The notes under the pieces were generated by a model. That model searched no databases. It was given only the letters and a program-made list of their open reading frames with translations, and was not told where the DNA came from. A stretch of 5,582 nt of DNA from the NCBI GenBank assembly GCA_902475855.1, contig CABSBF010000089.1:1-5582 (forward strand), given 5' to 3'. This document shows positions 1 through 4,130 of this stretch, one piece after another. Every line of letters starts with the position of its first letter. Position 1 is the stretch's first letter. Source of the stretch: an uncultured Eubacteriales bacterium. Its GTDB lineage: Bacteria > Bacillota > Clostridia > Oscillospirales > Oscillospiraceae. The position numbers were made by a program, and so were the translations under genes.

Positions 1-1211
1 TGTTCAACGAATGGCTGGTGAGAGATACGAGCAAGAAAATCAAAGCAGTAAAACGAGCAAAAGGCATGAGCGGCAAGCCCGTTACCAGCAAGCCGGTCTA
101 TGGCTATCTCATGGACGAGGACGAGAACTATATCGTTGACGAGGAAACCGCGCCGGTAGTCAAGCAGATATACCAGCTTTGCCTTGCCGGGAACGGCCCG
201 ACCAAGATTGCCCGTATGCTGTCGGAGCAGCAAATCCCCACGCCGGGGACGCTGGAGTACCGCAGGACGGGCAGCACCCGCCGCTACCACCCCGGCTATG
301 AGTGCAAATGGGCGACAAACACTGTTGTCCACCTGTTGGAAAACCGGGAGTACACCGGCTGTCTGGTAAACTTCAAGACGGAGAAGCCCTCTTACAAGAC
401 CAAGCACAGCGTAGAGAACCCCATCGAGAAGCAGGCCATTTTTGAGAACCACCATGAGCCTATCATAGACCGGGAAACATGGGAGCGCGTGCAGGAGTTA
501 CGCAAGCAGCGCAAACGCCCGAACCGCTATGACGAGGTGGGGCTGTTCTCCGGTATGCTTTTCTGCGCCGACTGCGGCCATGTGATGTACCAGCAGCGGT
601 ATCAGAACAAAACCCGCAAGCAGGACTGTTACATCTGCGGCAGCTACAAGAAGCGCACCCGCGACTGTACGGCGCACTTTATCCGCACCGACCTGTTGAC
701 CGCCGGTGTCCTGGCAAATCTCCGGCAAGTAACCGAATACGCCGCCAAGCATGAGAGCCGCTTTGTGAAGCTGCTTATCCAGCAGAACGAGATCGGCGGC
801 AAGAGAAAGACCGCCGCAGCCACCAAGCAGCTTGAACAGGCGCAGGAGCGCATTGCCGAAGTGAGCCGCATTATCAAGCGGCTGTATGAGGACAATGTGA
901 ACGGCAAAATCAGCGACGAGCGTTTCATGGAACTGTCGGCAGACTATGAGCAGGAGCAGCGGGAACTGAAAGACCGCGCCGCCGCTTTGCAGGCCGAACT
1001 GGACAAGTCACAGGCCGCCACCGTCAATGCGGAAAAGTTTATGGGTATCGTCCGAAAGCACCTTGCCTTTGAGGAATTGACCCCCACCCTCTTGCGGGAA
1101 ATGATTGAGAAAATCGTCGTGCATGAGTGCAGCTATGACGAGAACGGCACCCGCAGGCAGGACATTGAGATTTATTACAGCTTTGTCGGCAAGATTGACT
1201 TGCCAGAATAA
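1..1211 (+). CDS. Large serine recombinase, C-terminal part (N-terminus beyond left edge)
   Basis: Site-specific DNA recombinase that would excise and insert a mobile element through a serine nucleophile. The reading frame is open from base 3, upstream of a GTG at 18, and reads FNEWLVRDTSKKI, the usual link after the resolvase catalytic domain. The start and the catalytic serine therefore lie outside the window, and GTG 18 is not a real start. Visible parts in order: a 'recombinase' DNA-binding domain at about bases 60-500 (YGY...PVVKQIY...G.G...IA, then W....V..LLENREYTG); a zinc ribbon with Cys codons at 564, 573, 627, 636 and 666 (CxxC...CxxC...C); a charged coiled coil at about 785-1030; and a DUF4368-like tail ending near 1205. 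This order matches the TnpX/TndX-like recombinases of Firmicutes transposons. It converges on the minus-strand operon, and its stop is about 90 bp from the inferred element end. The family is certain; the exact element type cannot be told from this part. Confidence 0.93.
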   Translation, partial: FNEWLVRDTSKKIKAVKRAKGMSGKPVTSKPVYGYLMDEDENYIVDEETAPVVKQIYQLCLAGNGPTKIARMLSEQQIPTPGTLEYRRTGSTRRYHPGYECKWATNTVVHLLENREYTGCLVNFKTEKPSYKTKHSVENPIEKQAIFENHHEPIIDRETWERVQELRKQRKRPNRYDEVGLFSGMLFCADCGHVMYQQRYQNKTRKQDCYICGSYKKRTRDCTAHFIRTDLLTAGVLANLRQVTEYAAKHESRFVKLLIQQNEIGGKRKTAAATKQLEQAQERIAEVSRIIKRLYEDNVNGKISDERFMELSADYEQEQRELKDRAAALQAELDKSQAATVNAEKFMGIVRKHLAFEELTPTLLREMIEKIVVHECSYDENGTRRQDIEIYYSFVGKIDLPE

Positions 1212-1219
1212 CCGCCCGA

Positions 1220-1268
1220 CCTATCCGACACAACGCGCGAGTGCCGGATAGGAACGGCAAAATTTTTT
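1220..1268 (+). terminator. Rho-independent terminator of the serine recombinase gene
   Basis: The arms CCTATCCGACAC (1220-1231) and GTGCCGGATAGG (1241-1252) pair over 12 bp with one G-U wobble around a 9-nt loop. The stem lies 8 nt after the stop codon. Six T residues follow at 1263-1268, about 10 nt beyond the stem, which is a loose spacing for an intrinsic terminator. On the minus strand no T-run follows the stem, so it should mainly stop rightward transcription and protect the opposing operon from antisense reading. Confidence 0.65.
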
Positions 1269-1488
1269 ACACTTCTGTTACTTCTTTATCGCACATCAGC
1301 AGATACGCCGGGTCGCTCATTCGCTGCATCTGCCGCAAAATATCTTCAAAGTTTTCCGGAGAATTTTCGTCCGGGTGATTGATTTCCGTGTCCAAAGCGG
1401 ATATACTACTGATAGTGTTTTGAACGGACTGCCTTTCATCTGCGCCAACAGATGTGCAAAGGGCAGTCTTTTCTTTTGCTTCATTCAT
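1267..1488 (-). pseudogene. Truncated N-terminus of a RecA-like/AAA ATPase (RepA-type helicase) gene
   Basis: A 73-residue ORF, MNEAKEKTAL... to ...CDKEVTEV. ATG 1488 is preferred over ATG 1494 because AAAGGAG (1504-1498) lies 9 nt before it but only 3 nt before the other. It overlaps the end of the upstream RHH gene by 8 nt, so it is translationally coupled. The stretch ILRQMQRMSDPAYL resembles, from my memory of the family, the region just before the Walker A domain in AAA/RecA-like ATPases that follow mobC-like genes in Firmicutes integrative elements. Those proteins run to several hundred residues. Here the match ends at the Leu codon 1302-1300, then ten unrelated residues and a stop follow. 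No Walker motif is present. The likely cause is insertion of the serine-recombinase element. If the family recall is wrong, it is simply a short acidic hypothetical protein. Confidence 0.6.
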
Positions 1489-1813
1489 TCGCATCCTCTC
1501 CTTTCAGTCCCTGCATGGTGACGGCAATGAGGTCGATCGTGCTTAGCAGCTCATCGGGGACGCTGTCCCCGGCAGCAATGCGCTCCAGCTCTGCGAGGAT
1601 CGCCATCATCTGCGTTTTGAGCGCCTTGTGTACTCTCGGATTTGGCTGCACTACCACCTCACGCCCCATGCATTTGCGATAGCAGTATTCCTGCTTGGGA
1701 AGCCCCGATAGAGCTACAGCCCTGTTCAGTTCCTCCTGTTCTTCGGGAGATACCCGAAATCCCACTGTGATACTGCGAAAACGATTGTGTCGGTCTACAT
1801 TCTTTGCGGACAT
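1481..1813 (-). CDS. MobC-like ribbon-helix-helix DNA-binding protein
   Basis: A 110-residue protein. ATG 1813 is chosen rather than the TTG at 1822 because AGGAG (1828-1824) lies 10 nt before the ATG but only 1 nt before the TTG. Residues 13-20 (RSITVGFR) form the predicted DNA-reading beta strand. They are followed by VSPEEQEELNRAVALSG and LPKQEYCYRKCMG as two helices, the pattern of NikA/MobC-type relaxosome accessory proteins. The rest (residues 60-105) is probably helical. Members of this family bind near oriT and help the relaxase nick DNA; some also repress their own operon. No relaxase is in view. The start lies 5 nt after the integrase stop, and the Shine-Dalgarno sits inside the last integrase codons, so translation is coupled. 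The role in mobilization is inferred from fold and context. Confidence 0.7.
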   Translation of the reverse strand: MSAKNVDRHNRFRSITVGFRVSPEEQEELNRAVALSGLPKQEYCYRKCMGREVVVQPNPRVHKALKTQMMAILAELERIAAGDSVPDELLSTIDLIAVTMQGLKGEDANE

Positions 1814-1818
1814 TAAAC

Positions 1819-2895
1819 TCAAACTCCTTTCCCAAGATCATCTAACCTGTTTGCCATTTCTTTCTGCTTGGATGGGAACAGGTGCGCGTACCGATAGGTG
1901 ATTTCGATGCTCTCGTGTCCAACCCTGTCGGCAATGGCAACCGCCGAGAAGCCCATATCAATGAGCAGACTGATGTGGCTGTGTCTCAAATCGTGGATTC
2001 TGATGCGCTTGACGCCTGCTGCCTTTGCACCCCTGTCCATCTCATGGTGGAGATAGCTTTTAGTTACCGTGAAAATACGATCTTTCTTTTTCAGACCGTA
2101 CTGCATTTTGAAAAACTCCTGCATCTCCTGGCAGAGAAAGTCGGGCATTTGAATGGTGCGGTTGCTTTTCTTTGTTTTTGGTGAGGTAATGACATCCTGC
2201 CCTTTGAGCCGCTGATAGGTCTTGCTGATCTTGACAGTGCCGCGCTCAAAATCGAAATCCGCAGGCGTCAGCGCCAGCAGTTCTCCTTCGCGGATGCCTG
2301 TCCAGTAGAGCATCTGAAAGGCGTAGTAGGAAACCGGCTTGTCCATCATCTCCTCAGCAAATTTCTGATATTCTTCTTTCGTCCAGAACAGCATCTCCCG
2401 CCGTTCCTCTGTCCCCATGTTTCCGGCTTTCGCTGCCGGATTGGAGTGGAGATCGTAAAACCGGACAGCGTGGTTGAAAATGGCGCTGAGCTGATTGTGT
2501 AGCGTCTTGAGATAGGTCTGAGAATATGGCTTGCGTTTTTCATCCCGATAAGCGAGCAGCTCGTTTTGCCATGCAATCACATCTTTTGTGGTGATCTCGT
2601 TGATTTTCCGCTTGCCGAAATACGGGAGCAGTTTTGTTTTGATGATATTCTCCTTGGTCTGCCATGTGCTTTCTTTCAGCCGCGCCTTGAGATCGTTGGT
2701 GTAGATTTCGCAGAACGCCTCAAAGCTCATATCCAGATCACCGGCGCTCTGCTGTTGAAACTTCTGCTCCCATTCCAATGCTTCCCGCCTCGTGGCGAAT
2801 CCGCGCTTGCATTTGGGCTTGCGTTCTCCTGTCCAGTCCGTGTACTGTGTCACCACATACCACGAACCATTTTCCTTGTTCTTATAAGCTGGCAT
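1819..2895 (-). CDS. int: Tyrosine recombinase/integrase, Tn916 Int type
   Basis: A 358-residue integrase that would integrate and excise the element through a 3'-phosphotyrosine intermediate. The ATG at 2895 (MPAYKNKENG) is chosen over an upstream frame start at 2931 because AAAGGAAGG (2910-2902) lies 6 nt before it and the AP2-like fold begins there. Residues 1-50 form the arm-type DNA-binding domain (GSWYVVTQYTDWTGERK, then F.TRREA..WE). Residues about 56-165 are the SAM-like core-binding domain. Residues about 170-345 are catalytic, with R202 (TGIREGE), K240 (SPKTKKS), H301 and R304 (HDLRHSH), H327 (VGHESI) and nucleophile Y336 (RYAHL). All catalytic residues and the normal length are present, so it should be active. 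It overlaps the xis-like gene by 14 nt. It reads away from guaA, the likely integration target. Confidence 0.95.
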   Translation of the reverse strand: MPAYKNKENGSWYVVTQYTDWTGERKPKCKRGFATRREALEWEQKFQQQSAGDLDMSFEAFCEIYTNDLKARLKESTWQTKENIIKTKLLPYFGKRKINEITTKDVIAWQNELLAYRDEKRKPYSQTYLKTLHNQLSAIFNHAVRFYDLHSNPAAKAGNMGTEERREMLFWTKEEYQKFAEEMMDKPVSYYAFQMLYWTGIREGELLALTPADFDFERGTVKISKTYQRLKGQDVITSPKTKKSNRTIQMPDFLCQEMQEFFKMQYGLKKKDRIFTVTKSYLHHEMDRGAKAAGVKRIRIHDLRHSHISLLIDMGFSAVAIADRVGHESIEITYRYAHLFPSKQKEMANRLDDLGKGV

Positions 2896-3082
2896 CTGCG
2901 TCCTTCCTTTCTGTTCCGTAGAACCGTTCATTGAAATACTGTCGGTTGACGCGGCCTGCGATGGTCAGAAATCCTTTTGCCTTTAACTCCTCATTGAGCT
3001 GTCGAATGAGCTTGTAGGCGTAGGGCTTCGACACATCCAGTTCCGCGGCGACTTCCTCTGCTCGAATAAATCTGTTGTCCAT
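2882..3082 (-). CDS. Small winged-helix excisionase-like protein
   Basis: A 66-residue basic protein beginning MDNRFIRAEEVAAELDVSKP. ATG 3082 is supported by a perfect AGGAGGAG (3094-3087) ending 4 nt upstream. The longer frame from a GTG at 3172 has no such site and adds only a low-complexity basic stretch. Residues 5-35 form a helix-turn-helix (EEVAAELDVSKPYAYKLIRQLN). They are followed by a wing (GFLTIAGRVNRQYF) and FNERFYG-type ending seen in small DNA-binding proteins coded just before integrases in Firmicutes elements. Its position as first gene of the leftward operon, overlapping int, fits a recombination directionality factor that bends attachment-site DNA and favours excision. It could instead be a transcription activator; the family is often labelled only as a DNA-binding protein. 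Confidence 0.75.
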   Translation of the reverse strand: MDNRFIRAEEVAAELDVSKPYAYKLIRQLNEELKAKGFLTIAGRVNRQYFNERFYGTERKDADASL

Positions 3083-3207
3083 AAAACTCCTCCTTGTTGA
3101 TTTTCGGTAATACTTGTCCTTATTTCGTGTCGGATACTTTCTGGCCGCCTTCCGATTTGCCCGGGCGGACACACCATGACTGTGATGTGCGACAGGTATT
3201 AAATTCC

Positions 3208-3235
3208 CAAACTTAACTGATAATGTTTAAGTTTG
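3208..3235. repeat. Perfect 9-bp inverted repeat at the leftward transcription start
   Basis: CAAACTTAA (3208-3216) and TTAAGTTTG (3227-3235) are exact reverse complements around a 10-nt centre. The -10 box of the leftward promoter at 3248-3243 puts the start near 3236, so the repeat covers the first bases transcribed. It may be a repressor or Xis operator, or form a 5' mRNA hairpin in the roughly 150-nt leader before the xis-like gene. Confidence 0.6.
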
Positions 3236-3242
3236 CACTTGC

Positions 3243-3271
3243 ATTATACTAAGCATATTCCGTTATGTCAA
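3243..3271 (-). promoter_or_regulatory. Leftward sigma-A promoter for the xis-int-RHH operon
   Basis: On the minus strand a perfect -35 TTGACA (3271-3266) and a perfect -10 TATAAT (3248-3243) are separated by exactly 17 bp. Such a full-consensus promoter would be very strong unless repressed. The spacer contains AATATGCTTAG, the reverse complement of the word also found in the rightward promoter. The predicted start is near 3236. Confidence 0.85.
3248..3258 (+). promoter_or_regulatory. Putative operator copy in the leftward promoter
   Basis: ACTAAGCATAT is identical to 3324-3334 in the divergent promoter. It lies in the spacer of the leftward promoter and touches its -10 box, so a bound repressor would exclude RNA polymerase. 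Only the left half of the 12-bp palindrome seen in the other copy is kept here, so it may be a weaker site for the same protein. Confidence 0.5.
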
Positions 3272-3314
3272 GAGGTTTTCGAGAAAAATATTAAACTTTT
3301 TTATTTAGGCTGTA

Positions 3315-3344
3315 TTGACACAAACTAAGCATATATGCTATAAT
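3315..3344 (+). promoter_or_regulatory. Rightward sigma-A promoter for the XRE regulator
   Basis: Perfect -35 TTGACA (3315-3320) and -10 TATAAT (3339-3344) with an 18-bp spacer. The predicted start is near 3351, leaving a short leader of about 25 nt with AAGGAG at 3361-3366. An AT-rich stretch of 43 bp (3272-3314) lies between the two back-to-back -35 boxes and could act as an UP element for both. Confidence 0.85.
3324..3339. promoter_or_regulatory. Putative operator with 12-bp palindrome in the rightward promoter
   Basis: The perfect palindrome AGCATATATGCT (3328-3339) fills the spacer and touches the -10 box. With its left flank it contains ACTAAGCATAT, shared with the leftward promoter. 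Palindromes of this size placed between -35 and -10 are typical dimer sites of XRE repressors, so the adjacent XRE gene is probably autoregulated. This is inference from position and symmetry. Confidence 0.6.
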
Positions 3345-3375
3345 AATCGCAACGATACCAAAGGAGTGTAGGTTT

Positions 3376-3906
3376 ATGGCGATTGGTGAACGAATCCGTT
3401 TTATTCGTAATTTGCGTGGCATGACGCAGAAATGGCTTGGTCAAGCTGTTGGCTTTCCGCCTAAAACGGCTGATGTCCGCATGGCGCAGTACGAGTCCGG
3501 TTCCAGAACGCCGAAAGAGGATCTGGTAAAAGCTATCGCCAATGTGTTGGAGGTTTCTCCCTTGGCATTGCAGATTCCCGACATTGACAGTGACCTTGGA
3601 TTTATTCACACCCTTTTTGCCATCGAGGACATTCACGGCATCCGTGCTGAAAAGCAGGGAGATGAGGTGCATCTCATCTTTGACGGCAGCAAACGTACCA
3701 TGAATGAATCAATCTTTACCATGCTTTCCGCATGGGCAGAACAGTCGGAGAAGCTGCGCTGCGGCAAGATAAGCAAAGAGCAGTACGACCACTGGCGCTA
3801 CACCTTTCCGGAAGAGGACACCACCCAGCGTTGGGCAAAAGTACCGTCGCAGGGACTGAGCGATCTGCTTGTGGAAGCGTTCAAGGATCAGCAGAAAGAA
3901 AAATGA
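3376..3906 (+). CDS. XRE-family (Cro/CI-like) transcriptional regulator
   Basis: A 176-residue DNA-binding protein. Residues about 5-63 form a Cro/CI helix-turn-helix (GERIRFIRNLRGMTQKWLGQ, then MAQYESGSRTPKEDLVKAIA and LEVSPLAL). The loop between the turn and recognition helix is longer than usual (GFPPKTADVR). Residues about 70-176 form an acidic and aromatic C-terminal domain that I do not recognise. No S24 peptidase (LexA-type) or ImmA-like HEXXH motif is visible, so induction by self-cleavage is not indicated. AAGGAG (3361-3366) lies 9 nt before the ATG. It is transcribed divergently from the xis-int operon, and both promoters carry a shared candidate operator. It is most likely the maintenance repressor of the element and of itself. 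Confidence 0.88.
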   Translation: MAIGERIRFIRNLRGMTQKWLGQAVGFPPKTADVRMAQYESGSRTPKEDLVKAIANVLEVSPLALQIPDIDSDLGFIHTLFAIEDIHGIRAEKQGDEVHLIFDGSKRTMNESIFTMLSAWAEQSEKLRCGKISKEQYDHWRYTFPEEDTTQRWAKVPSQGLSDLLVEAFKDQQKEK

Positions 3907-3912
3907 ACATAG

Positions 3913-3948
3913 AAAAAGCCCGTACTGACATCCAATCAGTACGGGCTT
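3913..3948 (-). terminator. Strong hairpin terminator between guaA and the XRE gene
   Basis: The arms 3916-3928 (AAGCCCGTACTGA) and 3936-3948 (TCAGTACGGGCTT) pair perfectly over 13 bp with a 7-nt loop. Reading leftward, the stem runs straight into TTTTT (3917-3913), so it is a good intrinsic terminator for transcripts coming from guaA. Reading rightward, CAATCAT follows instead of a T-run, so termination of the XRE transcript (stop at 3906) would be weaker, though the hairpin may still protect its 3' end. Confidence 0.8.
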
Positions 3949-4034
3949 CAATCATATGGGGATGTTTATGAGCCGAGAGAAATTACTCTTTACTCACAAG
4001 CCACTGGCAATGCAGAATAACTGCGCTCCGGCGG

Positions 4035-4055
4035 AATCTTATCAAAATCTTATCA
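4035..4055. repeat. Tandem 10-bp direct repeat, candidate integrase arm sites
   Basis: AATCTTATCA occurs at 4035-4044 and again at 4046-4055, an 11-bp period that puts both copies on nearly the same face of the helix. It lies about 60-80 bp inside the presumed element end at guaA. Tn916-type integrases bind short direct repeats inside each element end through the N-terminal AP2-like domain that this Int has. The assignment is inference. Confidence 0.45.
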
Positions 4056-4115
4056 GAAGGGGGCGGGTAAAACCCAAAAACCATTGGCATTCCTGCACTT
4101 TTCGGCTTTTCTGAT

Positions 4116-4130
4116 TTATTCCCACTCCAC
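4116..4130. other. Putative attachment site (attL/attR) at the guaA 3' end
   Basis: The last codons of guaA (minus strand GTGGAGTGGGAATAA, read from 4130 to 4116) are highly conserved among bacteria, and the 3' end of guaA is an established integration target of genomic islands and integrative elements. The integrase module begins right behind the stop codon, and base composition changes sharply here. No second copy of TTATTCCCACTCC was seen in the window, so the partner site must be further left and outside. The crossover point itself cannot be fixed from one end. Confidence 0.55.

Larger units (their letters stand above)
1..1299. mobile_element. Right end of a serine-recombinase element inserted in the neighbouring element
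   Basis: The serine recombinase gene, its terminator and about 30 bp beyond it are inferred to be the terminal part of a transposon-like element. The right boundary is placed near 1297-1302. There the minus-strand ORF stops resembling the N-terminus of RecA-like ATPases from integrative elements (up to a SDPAYL motif) and runs into ten unrelated codons and a stop. Large serine recombinases commonly sit at the very end of their element, as here. The exact boundary is uncertain by several bases, and the left end is outside the window. Confidence 0.55.
1300..4115. mobile_element. guaA-proximal end of an integrative (mobilizable or conjugative) element
   Basis: The repressor, xis-like, integrase and MobC-like genes form the recombination and control module of an integrative element. 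The block is visibly less GC-rich than guaA and shares an operon and promoter logic that chromosomal neighbours would not. The right boundary is placed at the guaA stop. The element continues to the left beyond the inserted serine-recombinase element. Whether it carries its own conjugation genes cannot be seen. Confidence 0.65.
3907..4115. other. Non-coding border between the XRE gene and guaA
   Basis: This stretch of 209 bp holds the hairpin, a tandem 10-bp repeat, and no well-supported gene. A 48-codon frame at 3968-4114 (+) has only a poor ribosome site and is not called. It is likely the integrase-binding end of the element, as expected if recombination takes place at the guaA stop codon. 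Confidence 0.5.

Noticed and set aside
1882..2184. Plus-strand 100-codon frame opposite the integrase gene
   Set aside because: It lies wholly antisense to a clear integrase with all catalytic motifs and shows no domain of its own.
2882..3172. Longer 96-residue version of the xis-like protein from a GTG at 3172
   Set aside because: The added 30 residues are a basic, low-information stretch with no good ribosome site, whereas ATG 3082 has a perfect AGGAGGAG at correct spacing.
4001..4096. Similar words CCACTGGCAATGCAG (4001) and CCATTGGCATTCCTGC (4081) as a possible att repeat pair
   Set aside because: The match is interrupted by several mismatches, and the words lie 80 bp apart on the same side of the border, so they cannot be the two element ends. 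Could be weak protein sites, but support is too slight.
3968..4114. 48-codon plus-strand frame starting MSREKLLFTH between the XRE gene and guaA
   Set aside because: It has only a poor ribosome site (GGGG before ATG), no recognisable domain, and spans the presumed integrase-binding repeats. It is more likely chance coding in an element end.
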